Shown here: in pieces, positions 23,001 to 31,583 of the stretch
How positions within the stretch are numbered: the first letter of the stretch is position 1
How the letters are laid out: every line of letters starts with the position of its first letter
Assembly (NCBI GenBank): GCA_937958345.1
Contig: CALGNW010000193.1
Location: 1 to 31,802 of the forward strand
Direction: 5' to 3'
Length of the DNA: 31,802 bases
Source of the DNA: an uncultured Neomegalonema sp.
GTDB taxonomy: Bacteria; Pseudomonadota; Alphaproteobacteria; Rhodobacterales; Rhodobacteraceae
Program-made: the position numbers and the translations under genes
The notes under the pieces: model-generated
What the model saw: only the letters and a program-made list of their open reading frames with translations
Told to the model about the DNA's origin: nothing
The model's database searches: none

Positions 23001-24029
23001 ATGACCTTCAAAGTCAGTGGCGTCCTCGCCGCGGCGGCGGCTGTCGCACTTACCGGTGCGGCGTCAGCCCAGAGCAACCAAACCTACTATCAACAGATTC
23101 AGGGCGGCTATCAGGCGGGTACGGTGACACCGGCAGTTGGCGGAACCTATCAGTCAACCGTGACGGCACAGCCCGCCCAGCCTAACCCGACCTTCGCACC
23201 GGCAACGACCTATACCGGACAGGCCCCCGCAGTGTACGCCCCGCAACAGGTCTATACGCAAAGCGCCCCTGCGATCACCGCTCCGCAACAGGTGACGGTG
23301 CAGCAGTCGGCTCCGATGTATTCGACCACAACGCCGAGCTATGCTTCGCCCTACACACCAACGGCGCAAACGGCGATTGCGGCCCCGTCGACGACCTACA
23401 TCGCGACCCCTTACGGCGGCGCGGCTAATACAGTCACTCTGCAACAACCGGCTGCGCCCCTCTTCCAGCAACCGGTTTACGGCGGGACGATTACCGCGCA
23501 GCCTTTGCCCGCGCCGTCTGCTCTGCCGGTACCGGCGACCGCCTTCACATCGTCGGTTCCGGACTCGACCGCACCGGTTGCGACAGCGACCCAGCTTGAG
23601 GACAACGACATCTGGTCGTTCAACCTCCCCCGTTTTTACCCTGCCATTCAGGCGTGCTTGCGTAAAAGTCAGGCCAAAAATCCGGTGATCGCAAACATTC
23701 AGGTGCGCGACAACAAGACCATGATGCTGATCGGCGAAGGCGGTTCGTCCAGCTTTTCGACCTGCTCGACCGGCCTGACCGGAACCACGGTCAAAGCGGA
23801 CAGTGACATTCGCACCGTGCCGCCGGCCTTCTTCGCGCCGCTCGGTTCGACCTTTACCGTGTCGCCTGACCGTCCGTTCCAACCGATCGTCGATACCGAC
23901 CAGAAAGTCATCGGATGGCTGGTGCGGACGCAGCCCACGCGGGCTGTCAACCAGTTCGGACAGGCCGCCGGCTTTGACGGCCAGTTCATTCCGCCGGTTA
24001 TGGTGAACACATCCGTCGGCAAAAGCTGA
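23001..24029 (+). CDS. Secreted protein with Gln/Pro/Thr-rich region, unknown function
   Basis: The 342-residue protein has a cleavable signal peptide (MTFKVSGVLAAAAAVALTGAASAQS, cut after about residue 23). Residues about 25-200 are low complexity, rich in Gln, Pro, Thr, Ala and Tyr, with recurring APQQV and YTxxAP words. The C-terminal domain (about 205-342) looks folded: NDIWSFNLPRFYPAIQACLRK, then NPVIANIQVRDNKTMMLIGEG, then FSTCSTGLTG, with Cys219 and Cys255 as a possible disulfide, and ends in FIPPVMVNTS. The repeat-rich part could span a peptidoglycan layer and present the C-terminal domain. The ATG at 23001 has GGAG at 22991-22994. A longer frame from 22902 is rejected, since it would place the signal peptide internally. 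A promoter precedes it and a terminator follows. I do not recognise a family. Confidence 0.75.
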   Translation: MTFKVSGVLAAAAAVALTGAASAQSNQTYYQQIQGGYQAGTVTPAVGGTYQSTVTAQPAQPNPTFAPATTYTGQAPAVYAPQQVYTQSAPAITAPQQVTVQQSAPMYSTTTPSYASPYTPTAQTAIAAPSTTYIATPYGGAANTVTLQQPAAPLFQQPVYGGTITAQPLPAPSALPVPATAFTSSVPDSTAPVATATQLEDNDIWSFNLPRFYPAIQACLRKSQAKNPVIANIQVRDNKTMMLIGEGGSSSFSTCSTGLTGTTVKADSDIRTVPPAFFAPLGSTFTVSPDRPFQPIVDTDQKVIGWLVRTQPTRAVNQFGQAAGFDGQFIPPVMVNTSVGKS

Positions 24030-24057
24030 CTGATACGGCCATTTTGAGCTTTGAAAG

Positions 24058-24088
24058 CCGCGCGACAGCCCTGTCGTGCGGTTTTCTT
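24058..24088 (+). terminator. Terminator after the secreted protein gene
   Basis: CCGCGCGACAG (24058-24068) pairs with CTGTCGTGCGG (24071-24081) with one G-T pair and a very short loop, and is followed by TTTTCTTTT. It is 29 bp after the stop codon. Confidence 0.8.
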
Positions 24089-24102
24089 TTGGCGGCGTGT
24101 TT

Positions 24103-24297
24103 TTACGCGACCCGTCTGCGGCCCTTGACTTCGCGGGTGCAGCATGACCATGTCTGACCTAACGGGGCTGCGGCTCCGCGTTCGAGCATTTTGGCGGCGT
24201 AATCCGACGGAATGCACCCCAAAATAGCCGGGCATACCCCCCCAGCACCGACGAGACGCTGCGCCAACGGGCGCACTTTGCCGTGTGCTGCGGACAT
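24103..24297 (-). CDS. Possible small Cys-containing protein, uncertain
   Basis: A 64-codon frame fills the gap between the secreted protein and the RNA helicase, on the opposite strand. It would read from an ATG at 24297 (MSAAHGKVRPLAQRLVGAGG) through VCPAILGCIPSDYAAKMLER to a basic tail with TWSCCTREVKGRRRVA. Codon choice looks like that of real genes here, with GAA CGC GGA GCC-type runs. It stops 15 bp from the terminator hairpin of the convergent secreted-protein gene, a natural place for a gene to end. Only a weak GGGG lies before the ATG, and I know no family match. The longer frame to 24363 would overlap the helicase start. It is listed as a possibility only. Confidence 0.3.
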   Translation of the reverse strand: MSAAHGKVRPLAQRLVGAGGVCPAILGCIPSDYAAKMLERGAAAPLGQTWSCCTREVKGRRRVA

Positions 24298-24322
24298 GCC
24301 CCAGATATGAAAAGAGATTCCT

Positions 24323-25672
24323 TTGTCCTTTGACACCCTCGGCCTTGACGAGATTATCGTCAAAACCCTGACCGCTTCCGGTTACGAAAAACCAACGCCT
24401 ATTCAAGCCAAAGCCATCCCCGTGATCCTTGCGGGGCGCGATGTTGTCGGCCTTGCGCAGACCGGAACCGGCAAGACCGCGGCCTTTACATTGCCGCTGA
24501 TCCAGCGCCTCAACAAAAACCAGACCCATACGCGGCCCGGTTCGGTCCGCGTTCTGATCGTCTCGCCAACCCGCGAATTGGCCGCACAAATCCACGCATC
24601 GGTTCGGACATACTCCAAAGGTCTGAGCCTGATTTCCGCCTGCGTTGTCGGCGGTGTTTCGATGCGCCAGCAGAAAAACGCCCTGAAACGCGGTCTTGAT
24701 TTTCTGGTCGCCACGCCGGGCCGCTTGCTCGATCTCGCCGACCAGGGATGCCTGCGGTTTGACGATGTTGAGACGCTGATCCTTGACGAGGCGGATCAGA
24801 TGCTCGACATCGGATTCCTGCCTGCGATCAAGCGGATCATCGCCGCCTGCCCCAAGACGCGCCAGACGTTATTATTCTCGGCAACGATGCCCAAAGAGAT
24901 CAAGGCACTGTCGCGGGACCACTTGCATAATCCCGAGGAAATCGCGGTTGCGGCAGTGTCCAAGACTGCCGACAAGATCGAGCAGGGCGTCATGCACCTG
25001 ACCTCGGACAACAAAATTCCGGCCATCGTCGGGCTGGTGAAAAAGCACAGCGAAAAGCAGATAATCGTCTTCACCCGCACGAAACGCGGGGCCGACAGAG
25101 TTGTGCGGCGTCTTGAAGGGTCAAATCTGCCTGCGGCGGCAATCCACGGCAACAAATCCCAGAACCAGCGCGAACGGGCGTTGGGTGCTTTCCGCGAGGG
25201 CAAATGCCGTGTGCTGGTCGCGACCGATATTGCGGCGCGCGGGATTGATGTGCCGGGCATTGGCCTCGTTATCAACTTCGAATTGCCGAACGTTCCCGAG
25301 GTGTATGTCCACCGCATTGGCCGCACAGCACGCGCCGAGCGCGACGGTCTGGCCATCAGCTTTTGTGATCCCGAAGAACAATATTACCTGCGCGACATTC
25401 AGCGCCTCATTAAGATCGAGATCCCGGTTCTGCCTGCGCCTGACGGGGTTGAGGGGCTAAAGACACCGAACCTCGAAGACGCCCGCAAGCCGAAGGTTGT
25501 TCAGCAACAGCGCCCTCCGCGCCGCGAACGCCCCGCAGGGGCGGGTAACGGTCAGGGCAAGCCGAAACCCGCGCACAAACGCGCCGATGGCGGGCCTGCA
25601 AAACCCGCAGGCGCACGCCCGACCCGGCGTCGGCGTCCGAACAAAAGCCGCCCTGCCGCTTCGGCAGGCTGA
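24323..25672 (+). CDS. DEAD-box ATP-dependent RNA helicase (RhlE-like)
   Basis: This 449-residue protein unwinds RNA duplexes using ATP, in ribosome assembly or RNA decay. All motifs are present in order: Q motif GYEKPTPIQ, motif I AQTGTGKT (45-52), Ia PTRELAAQ, Ib TPGR, II DEAD (155-158), III SAT, IV IIVFTRTK, V VATDIAARGID and VI HRIGRTAR. The C-terminal 80 residues are basic, Pro/Arg/Lys/Gly-rich and disordered, typical of RhlE. The start is a TTG at 24323 (TTGTCCTTTGACACC), giving the usual MSFDTLGL opening; no ATG or GTG start fits. An AAGAGA ribosome-binding site lies about eight bases upstream. A separate short frame starting at ATG 24308 is out of frame and ends within 9 codons. Confidence 0.95.
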   Translation: MSFDTLGLDEIIVKTLTASGYEKPTPIQAKAIPVILAGRDVVGLAQTGTGKTAAFTLPLIQRLNKNQTHTRPGSVRVLIVSPTRELAAQIHASVRTYSKGLSLISACVVGGVSMRQQKNALKRGLDFLVATPGRLLDLADQGCLRFDDVETLILDEADQMLDIGFLPAIKRIIAACPKTRQTLLFSATMPKEIKALSRDHLHNPEEIAVAAVSKTADKIEQGVMHLTSDNKIPAIVGLVKKHSEKQIIVFTRTKRGADRVVRRLEGSNLPAAAIHGNKSQNQRERALGAFREGKCRVLVATDIAARGIDVPGIGLVINFELPNVPEVYVHRIGRTARAERDGLAISFCDPEEQYYLRDIQRLIKIEIPVLPAPDGVEGLKTPNLEDARKPKVVQQQRPPRRERPAGAGNGQGKPKPAHKRADGGPAKPAGARPTRRRRPNKSRPAASAG

Positions 25673-25739
25673 CCCTTAGTGGATCGGATCCTTCGAAACG
25701 ATCCGACTAGAGCAAGACCCACGCGAACGGAGAATCACC

Positions 25740-26078
25740 ATGATCGAACGGTCGAAAACCACCAGACGCATGAGCCAGATCGTCAAGCATAACGGCACCG
25801 TCTATCTGGCCGGGCAGGTTGGCGAGGGCGCAACAGTTGCTGAACAAACCAGCGATTGCCTCGCGCAGGTCGATGCTCTGCTGACCGAGGCGGGAACGTC
25901 GAAAGAAAACCTGCTGCAAGCGATCATCTGGCTGGATGATATGGCGGATTTTGCCGAAATGAACGGTGTATGGGACGCTTGGGTTCCCGAGGGCCACGCG
26001 CCGGCACGGGCCTGCGGCGATGCAAAGCTTGCCGCACCGAAATTCAAGGTAGAGATCACGGTGATCGCCGCTTGCTGA
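25740..26078 (+). CDS. RidA-like family protein
   Basis: The 112-residue protein belongs to the RidA/YjgF/YER057c superfamily. True RidA hydrolyses reactive enamine/imine intermediates made by PLP enzymes. The sequence begins MIERSKTTRRMSQIVKHNGT and continues VYLAGQVGEG, with the family hydrophobic strand, then AQVDALLTEAGTSKENLLQAIIWLDDMADF. The later conserved region is GHAPARACGDAKLAAPKFKVEI, which contains the Arg found at the RidA active site. The PARAC pattern is typical of Rid1-3-type paralogues; which subtype is not certain. The ATG at 25740 has GGAG at 25730-25733. An imperfect stem-loop lies between it and the helicase, at 25684-25706. Confidence 0.88.
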   Translation: MIERSKTTRRMSQIVKHNGTVYLAGQVGEGATVAEQTSDCLAQVDALLTEAGTSKENLLQAIIWLDDMADFAEMNGVWDAWVPEGHAPARACGDAKLAAPKFKVEITVIAAC

Positions 26079-26172
26079 CCGCGCCTGGGACGACCCGCAT
26101 CCGCGACTTTACCAGCGACACGCAATCCGTTAATCCTGCGGCGTCATTCAACGCTTTTCGGAGACTCGCGCG

Positions 26173-27279
26173 ATGTCGAACGCCCCTACCATGCTTATTC
26201 TTCCCGGCGACGGGATCGGCGCAGAAGTCATGGTCGAGGTCCAGCGCGTCGTTGATTGGGTCTCCGGCGCGTCGGGCACGCCGTTCACCACGGAAACCGA
26301 TCTTGTCGGCGGGGCAGCCATCGACGCGCATGGCAAGCCTTTGCACGACGACACGATGAAAAAGGCTTTTGATTTCGACTCGGTGCTGCTCGGCGCCGTG
26401 GGCGGGCCGAAATGGGATAACCTCGATTTCTCGATCAAGCCCGAGCGCGGCCTGTTGCGCCTGCGCAAGGAAATGGAGCTGTTCGCCAACCTGCGCCCCG
26501 CGATGTGCTTTGATGCGCTGGCTGATGCGTCCTCGCTGAAACGCGAGTTGGTCGCCGGTCTTGATATTATGATCGTCCGCGAACTGACCGGCGGAACGTA
26601 CTTTGGCGAGCCGCGCGGGATCACCGACCTGCCCAACGGCGAGCGGCGGGGCGTCAACACGCAGGTTTATGATACCCATGAGATCGTCCGCGTTGCCCGC
26701 GCCGCATTCGAGCTGGCGCAAAAGCGCGGCGGGCGTCTGTGTTCGGTAGAAAAGGCCAACGTGATGGAGTCGGGCGTGCTGTGGCGCGAAGAAGTCACCA
26801 AGCTGGCCTCCGAATACCCGGATGTAGAACTCAGCCATATGTACGCGGATAACTGCGCGATGCAGTTGGTGCGTCAGCCGAAGCAATTCGATGTGATCGT
26901 AACCGACAACCTGTTCGGCGATCTGCTGTCCGATTGTGCCGCGATGCTGACAGGCTCGCTCGGCATGTTGCCCTCGGCCTCGCTGGGTGCAGAGGACGAG
27001 AATAAAAAACGTAAGGCTATGTACGAACCCGTACACGGATCGGCCCCCGACATTGCGGGTCAGGGCAAGGCAAACCCGATTGCCTGTATCCTCAGCTATG
27101 CGATGGCACTGCGCTACAGCTATGACATGCCCGACGCTGCCGATGCCGTCGAAAAGGCCGTCCAAGACGTGTTGGCCGAAGGCTATCGCACCGGCGATAT
27201 CATGCAGCCGGGCATGAAGGCGGTCGGCACAACCGAGATGGGCGATACGATCATCGCCAAGCTTAAAAAGGCCGCGTGA
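26173..27279 (+). CDS. leuB: 3-Isopropylmalate dehydrogenase
   Basis: LeuB oxidises and decarboxylates 3-isopropylmalate with NAD in leucine synthesis. The 368 residues are normal. The signature features are all there: MLILPGDGIGAEVM, then LGAVGGPKWD, the substrate-loop ERGLLRLRKEMELFANLRP, IMIVRELTGGTYFGEPRG, the metal-site VIVTDNLFGDLLSDCAAMLTG and the NAD-binding YEPVHGSAPDIAGQGKANP. The ATG at 26173 has GGAG about ten bases upstream. The 94-bp upstream gap shows no leader peptide or attenuator. No leuA, leuC or leuD is in the window. It overlaps the next gene by one base (TGATG), so it is translationally coupled to the carbonic anhydrase. Confidence 0.97.
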   Translation: MSNAPTMLILPGDGIGAEVMVEVQRVVDWVSGASGTPFTTETDLVGGAAIDAHGKPLHDDTMKKAFDFDSVLLGAVGGPKWDNLDFSIKPERGLLRLRKEMELFANLRPAMCFDALADASSLKRELVAGLDIMIVRELTGGTYFGEPRGITDLPNGERRGVNTQVYDTHEIVRVARAAFELAQKRGGRLCSVEKANVMESGVLWREEVTKLASEYPDVELSHMYADNCAMQLVRQPKQFDVIVTDNLFGDLLSDCAAMLTGSLGMLPSASLGAEDENKKRKAMYEPVHGSAPDIAGQGKANPIACILSYAMALRYSYDMPDAADAVEKAVQDVLAEGYRTGDIMQPGMKAVGTTEMGDTIIAKLKKAA

Positions 27280-27929
27280 TGGATGCGGTTCGCGCCCTTC
27301 CCCGCTATCTGATCGACCGCTACAAGGGATGGCGCGCCAGTACCTATGACGAGAACCGCGCGTGGTACAACCGCCTCGCGACCGAGGGACAGCGCCCGCG
27401 CGCCATGGTGATCGGATGCTGTGACAGTCGGGTGGACGCAATCGCACTGTTCGGAGCGGAACCGGGCGAGCTGTTCATGCTGCGCAACGTCGCCAATCTC
27501 GCCCCGCCTTACAAACCGTCCCACGAACACCACGGCACATCGGCGGCAATCGAGTTTGCAATCACCGGCCTCGGCGTGACCAATCTGATCGTGCTCGGCC
27601 ATGCCCAGTGCGGAGGCGTAAAGGCCTTTGTCGAAATGAAGGACGATCCCGACCGCACCGAGCTGGGCGGCGAGTTTATCGGCGCATGGATGAAATCGCT
27701 CGATCCCGCCTATGACCGTGTTCCGCGAGACGGCGATCCGGCTGATCGTCTGCGCGCCTTTGAACAGGCGGGGGTGGTCGTCTCGCTGGAAAACCTGATG
27801 ACCTTCCCGTTCATCCAAAAGGCTGTCGAAGAAGAAAAGCTGGTTTTGCATGGCGCATGGTTCGACATCGCCTCCGGGACGCTGCATCATTACGAAGCAG
27901 AAAGCGGCGCGTTCCATCCCATCGGATAA
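27279..27929 (+). CDS. Beta-carbonic anhydrase
   Basis: Carbonic anhydrase interconverts CO2 and bicarbonate. The 216-residue protein has the beta-class zinc site: CCDSRVD (zinc Cys followed by the conserved Asp-Arg dyad), then NVANLAPPYKP, then LIVLGHAQCGGVKAF (zinc His and Cys). The C-terminal part with GIASGTLHHYE-like sequence (DIASGTLHHYEAESGAF) fits the family. The enzyme is cytosolic. The start is the ATG at 27279, overlapping the leuB stop by one base; a GTG at 27276 is possible but less likely. It supplies bicarbonate for carboxylases. Its link to leuB is positional only. A gamma-glutamyltransferase gene follows after 51 bp. Confidence 0.95.
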   Translation: MDAVRALPRYLIDRYKGWRASTYDENRAWYNRLATEGQRPRAMVIGCCDSRVDAIALFGAEPGELFMLRNVANLAPPYKPSHEHHGTSAAIEFAITGLGVTNLIVLGHAQCGGVKAFVEMKDDPDRTELGGEFIGAWMKSLDPAYDRVPRDGDPADRLRAFEQAGVVVSLENLMTFPFIQKAVEEEKLVLHGAWFDIASGTLHHYEAESGAFHPIG

Positions 27930-27980
27930 TCGCCGCTGCATGAGTGTCCGGTAGCGGGCGCGCGAATACCGGAGGGTGCG

Positions 27981-29714
27981 ATGAGATTTTCCACGTCAGT
28001 GATAGCGTTGCTGTTGGCGATGCCTGCTGCCGCTCAGGAGGCCGTGCAGCCTGAAGACACATTCTCGATTGTGGAGGTCGAATCCGTCGAGGCGAAGGAC
28101 TTTATGATCGCCGCCGCCAACCCGCTCGCGGCGGAGGCCGGATATGACGTGCTGGCGAGTGGCGGAACCGCCGCCGATGCGCTGGTGGCCGTACAAATGA
28201 TGCTCAACCTCGTCGAACCGCAAAGTTCCGGCATCGGCGGCGGCGCGTTCCTTGTCTATTGGGACCAAGAATCCGGCAAGCTGACAACACTGGATGGCCG
28301 CGAAACGGCCCCGAAATCCGCGACGCCTGAATACTGGTACGGCGAGGACGGCAAGCCGGTCGGTTGGTGGGATGCCGTAAAAGGCGGGCGTTCGGTCGGC
28401 GTACCGGGAACCCTCGCGCTGCTGGATGCCGCCCATCAACGGTGGGGAAAGCAAGCATGGGCGGATACAATCCAGCCTGCGATGCGGTTGGCCGAAAAGG
28501 GCTTTGAAGTCTCGCCCCGTCTTGCCGCATCAATCAAAGGTGCATCCGAACGGGGCCTGGCCGATTTTGACGCTGCCCGCGCATATTTCTTCGACGAGGA
28601 CGGCGCGCCGCTGGCCGAGGGATCGACGCTGCGCAATCCGGCCTTTGCCGAAACCCTCAACCTGATCGCTACTCAGGGCCCGAAGGTTTTTTACGAGGGG
28701 ATTATCGCCGAGGATATCGTCGCCGCCGTGAAAACCAAAACCAATCCCGGCGACCTGACGCGCGATGATTTATCGGATTACGCCGTCATCGAACGCGCAC
28801 CGGTCTGTGCGCCTTACCGGACCTATGAGGTCTGCGGTATGGGGCCGCCCTCCTCGGGTGCGCTGACCGTCGGGCAGATTTTGATGCTGCTGGAGCACTT
28901 CGACATTCCGGGACTGTCCCCCGCCAACGGGCGCGAGATCGAGGCCCGTCATCTGTTCGCAGAAGCCGCCAAGCTGGCTTATGCCGACCGCGCCCTCTAC
29001 ATGGCCGACAGCGACTTTGTGCGGGTCCCGACGCGCGGCCTTCTCGATCCCGCCTATATGACATCCCGCGCGCAACTGATCGACCCCGACGGGGTGATGG
29101 AACTCGGGACGGCGGGCAACCCTCCATGGCGCGATGCGGCTTTGCGCTCACCGGATACCGACCCCGAGCGGCCCGGCACTTCGCATGTCGTCATCCGTGA
29201 CAGTTTCGGAAACGCGGCGTCTTTGACCACCACCATTGAAACCGGTTTCGGCAGCCGCGTGATGGTGCGCGGCTTTTTGCTGAATAACGAGCTGACAGAT
29301 TTTTCGCGCGCCCCGGCAAAGAACGGTCGTCCGATTGCCAACCGTGTCGAAGGCGGCAAGCGGCCCCGTTCGTCCATGGCACCGACCATCGTGATGAAAG
29401 ACGGCGCGCCGTATCTGCTGATCGGCTCGCCCGGCGGTTCGCGCATCATCAACTATGTTGCGGAAAGCATCATCGGCATTCTGGATTGGGAGATGGACCC
29501 CGCCACGGCATTCTCGATGCCGCATATCACAAACCGCAACGGATCGACCGATGTCGAAACCGGCGGCGAGGCCTATGCCGCCGCACTTGAAGCGCTTGGC
29601 CACGAGGTAAAGATCCGCGATCTGAACTCCGGCCTCCATGGTATTCTGATTAAGGACGGCAAGCTGATCGGCGCGGCAGACCCGCGCCGCGAGGGCAAGG
29701 CCATGGGCCGGTGA
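27981..29714 (+). CDS. ggt: Gamma-glutamyltransferase
   Basis: This periplasmic N-terminal nucleophile hydrolase cleaves glutathione and other gamma-glutamyl compounds. The 577-residue precursor has a signal peptide (STSVIALLLAMPAAAQE, cut near residue 19). The large-subunit region holds MMLNLVEPQSSGIGGGAFLV and DGRETAPKSATPEYW. The nucleophile Thr400 follows PERPG in PGTSHVVIRDSFGNAASLTT, which would be exposed by self-cleavage to give large (about 380 residues) and small (about 178) subunits. The SMAPTIVMKDGAPYLLIGSPGGSRI block that follows contains the glutamate-binding residues. The start is ATG at 27981 with GGAGGG upstream. It ends 24 bp before a DMT-family transporter gene. Confidence 0.96.
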   Translation: MRFSTSVIALLLAMPAAAQEAVQPEDTFSIVEVESVEAKDFMIAAANPLAAEAGYDVLASGGTAADALVAVQMMLNLVEPQSSGIGGGAFLVYWDQESGKLTTLDGRETAPKSATPEYWYGEDGKPVGWWDAVKGGRSVGVPGTLALLDAAHQRWGKQAWADTIQPAMRLAEKGFEVSPRLAASIKGASERGLADFDAARAYFFDEDGAPLAEGSTLRNPAFAETLNLIATQGPKVFYEGIIAEDIVAAVKTKTNPGDLTRDDLSDYAVIERAPVCAPYRTYEVCGMGPPSSGALTVGQILMLLEHFDIPGLSPANGREIEARHLFAEAAKLAYADRALYMADSDFVRVPTRGLLDPAYMTSRAQLIDPDGVMELGTAGNPPWRDAALRSPDTDPERPGTSHVVIRDSFGNAASLTTTIETGFGSRVMVRGFLLNNELTDFSRAPAKNGRPIANRVEGGKRPRSSMAPTIVMKDGAPYLLIGSPGGSRIINYVAESIIGILDWEMDPATAFSMPHITNRNGSTDVETGGEAYAAALEALGHEVKIRDLNSGLHGILIKDGKLIGAADPRREGKAMGR

Positions 29715-29738
29715 CGACACAACGTCCGAGTTCCGCCC

Positions 29739-30635
29739 TTGGGTGAGTTGATCGTCGACCTCGCAGGCACCGAAGCCGGTGAGGCGCTGGCCCTTGCACT
29801 GGTGATGCTGTCAGCAATGGCACATGCCGTCTTCGGAGCCATAAACAAGGGCGGCGCAGACCCGTTTCTGAATCGCGGGGCGATCAATGTCTGCTACGGA
29901 TTGATCACGTTGCCGATTGCGCTCTTTGTGGTTCCGTGGCCGACCCCATGGGTTTGGACGCTGTTATTCATCAGCTATATGATCCACATTCTGTACGAAT
30001 ATCTGCAGGCCTCGGCGTTCTCCAAGGGCGATTTCACCATCGTTTATCCCATCGCCCGCGGCACAGGCCCCATGGTCACAATGGTCCTCGCATTGGTAGT
30101 TTTTCACGAAAGCTTTTCCGTTTGGCAGTGGCTCGGCGGCATTGGATTGTCCGCCTCCATTATCGGCTTGGCCCTTGTGAATATCCGGCGGGCCAAGCAT
30201 TTGCCGAATTTGCGCGGCGCGCTGGTCGCCGCACTCGCCACGGGCGTCATGGTCGCGATTTATACGACCTTCGACGCCTATGGAATTCGTCAGGCAGTCA
30301 ATCCCTTTACCTTTATCGTCTGGTTTTTCACACTCGGAGGCGTCGGGTTTCCACTCATCGCAGCGGCGCGGTGGCGGCGATTGACCGTCAAACCTGCACT
30401 GCAGGATATTGCTCTACGCGGTTTTTTCGGAGGAATCATTGCACTCCTAAGCTTCGGCTCTGTCATGCTGGCCACACGGCTGGGGAGCGTCGGTGAAGCC
30501 GCGGCCCTGCGCGAGACATCAATCATCTTCGCAACGGCAATAGGCGTGCTGATCTTTCACGAAAAGATCGACGCAACACGATTAGCACTGATCGCAGGGA
30601 TCGCGGCGGGAGCTATTCTGGTCGAGTTGGGATGA
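29739..30635 (+). CDS. DMT/EamA family transporter
   Basis: The 298-residue protein has ten predicted membrane segments in two EamA repeats (about residues 15-145 and 160-298). The opening segment has AMAHAVFGAINKGGADPFLNRG, a form typical of Rhodobacterales EamA proteins. YPIARGTGPMVTMVLALVVFHE sits in the first repeat, and TSIIFATAIGVLIFHEKIDA in the second. Substrate cannot be read from sequence; members export or import amino acids, nucleotide sugars and other metabolites. The start is a TTG at 29739, with no ATG upstream that fits; an in-frame TTG at 29748 and ATG at 29808 are less likely because they cut the first segment. It follows ggt closely, so it may handle glutathione products (inference only). 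Confidence 0.88.
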   Translation: MGELIVDLAGTEAGEALALALVMLSAMAHAVFGAINKGGADPFLNRGAINVCYGLITLPIALFVVPWPTPWVWTLLFISYMIHILYEYLQASAFSKGDFTIVYPIARGTGPMVTMVLALVVFHESFSVWQWLGGIGLSASIIGLALVNIRRAKHLPNLRGALVAALATGVMVAIYTTFDAYGIRQAVNPFTFIVWFFTLGGVGFPLIAAARWRRLTVKPALQDIALRGFFGGIIALLSFGSVMLATRLGSVGEAAALRETSIIFATAIGVLIFHEKIDATRLALIAGIAAGAILVELG

Positions 30636-30707
30636 CGACCGATTCTTTTCAATTGCACTGGCCGGGACGACCTGCAATCTGAACCAAAGAAATTAGGGAG
30701 ATTACTG

Positions 30708-31457
30708 ATGTCGCAAGGTCGCCTCGCCGGAAAAACCGCTTTTCTCACAGCCGCCGGTCAGGGCATCGGTCATTCGACCGCGCTCGCATTTCATCGCGAA
30801 GGTGCAAAGGTATTCGCCAGTGACGTGAATGCAGAGTTGATGGAAAAGCTGAAGGCGGAAGTCCCCGAAATCACCACGATGACTCTCGATGCCCGCGACA
30901 CGGATGCGATTAATTCGGCGGCGGCAACCGTCGGGCCGGTGAATATCCTGTTCAACTGCGCGGGCTTTGTTCACCACGGCAACATTCTGGAGACAGAAGA
31001 GAAAGACTGGGATTTCAGCTATGACCTGAACGTCAAATCCCTGTGGCGCATGCTGCGCGCATTTTTGCCGGGTATGATTGAGAATGGCGGCGGGTCGATC
31101 GTCAACATGTCATCCGCCGCACAAACGATCAAAGCCGCGCCGAACCGCGCGTGCTACTCATCAACCAAGGCAGCGGTCGCCGCGCTGACGAAGTCAGTCG
31201 CCGTAGATTTTGTGAAAGACGGCATCCGGTGCAACTGTATCTGCCCCGGCACGGTGCAATCCCCTTCACTGGAAGATCGTATCAAAGCCATGCCCGGCAC
31301 GTACGAAGAAAACCGTGCTGCCTTCGTCGCGCGTCAACCGATGGGTAGGATCGCGGAACCCGAGGAGATCGCAATGTTGGCTGTATATCTGGGTTCGGAT
31401 GAGAGCGGGTTCACGACCGGCACCGAAGCCGTAATCGACGGCGGCTGGTCGTTGTAA
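30708..31457 (+). CDS. SDR family oxidoreductase
   Basis: The 249-residue enzyme is a classical short-chain dehydrogenase. The cofactor site is FLTAAGQGIGHSTALAFH (a variant of TGxxxGxG), with Asp in FASDVN suggesting NAD rather than NADP. NILFNCAGFVHHG, NMSSAAQTI and the catalytic YSSTKAA (Tyr-x3-Lys) follow, then RCNCICPGTVQSPSL and the C-terminal ETGTEAVIDGGWSL. The TAAGQGIG opening and SPSLEDRI block resemble BDH2-like and 2-keto-3-deoxy-L-fuconate dehydrogenases, so a sugar-acid or hydroxy-acid substrate is likely but not certain. The ATG at 30708 has GGGAG upstream. The region after the stop holds a gene remnant. Confidence 0.9.
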   Translation: MSQGRLAGKTAFLTAAGQGIGHSTALAFHREGAKVFASDVNAELMEKLKAEVPEITTMTLDARDTDAINSAAATVGPVNILFNCAGFVHHGNILETEEKDWDFSYDLNVKSLWRMLRAFLPGMIENGGGSIVNMSSAAQTIKAAPNRACYSSTKAAVAALTKSVAVDFVKDGIRCNCICPGTVQSPSLEDRIKAMPGTYEENRAAFVARQPMGRIAEPEEIAMLAVYLGSDESGFTTGTEAVIDGGWSL

Positions 31458-31460
31458 GTC

Positions 31461-31583
31461 ATGCTTATCGCACACCTCCCTGCGGGTTATCTCGCGGGGC
31501 GGTTTTTGGAACCACGCCTCGGCAAAGCTGTCATGCCCGCAGCGTTGGCCGGGTCATTCCGCGTTGGGTACGGGACAGCATGA
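31461..31583 (+). pseudogene. 5' remnant of a metal-dependent hydrolase (DUF457-like) gene
   Basis: A 40-codon frame begins three bases after the SDR stop and reads MLIAHLPAGYLAGRFLEPRL, then GKAVMPAALAGSF. This looks like the N-terminus of membrane-bound metal-dependent hydrolases, whose first lines run (M)(F/L)IAHLPAGYLxGR with a later GSxxPDxD motif. Here the resemblance ends at AGSF, just before the expected PDxD, and a stop follows 7 codons later. The metal ligands and all membrane segments are missing, so the product would be inactive. The rRNA operon tail begins about 130 bp later, so the gene was probably cut when that boundary formed. The family match is from memory and short. Confidence 0.55.

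Noticed and set aside
22781..23185. A 134-codon plus-strand frame before the secreted protein
   Set aside because: It overlaps the signal peptide coding region of the clearer gene in another frame, crosses its promoter, and has no features of its own.
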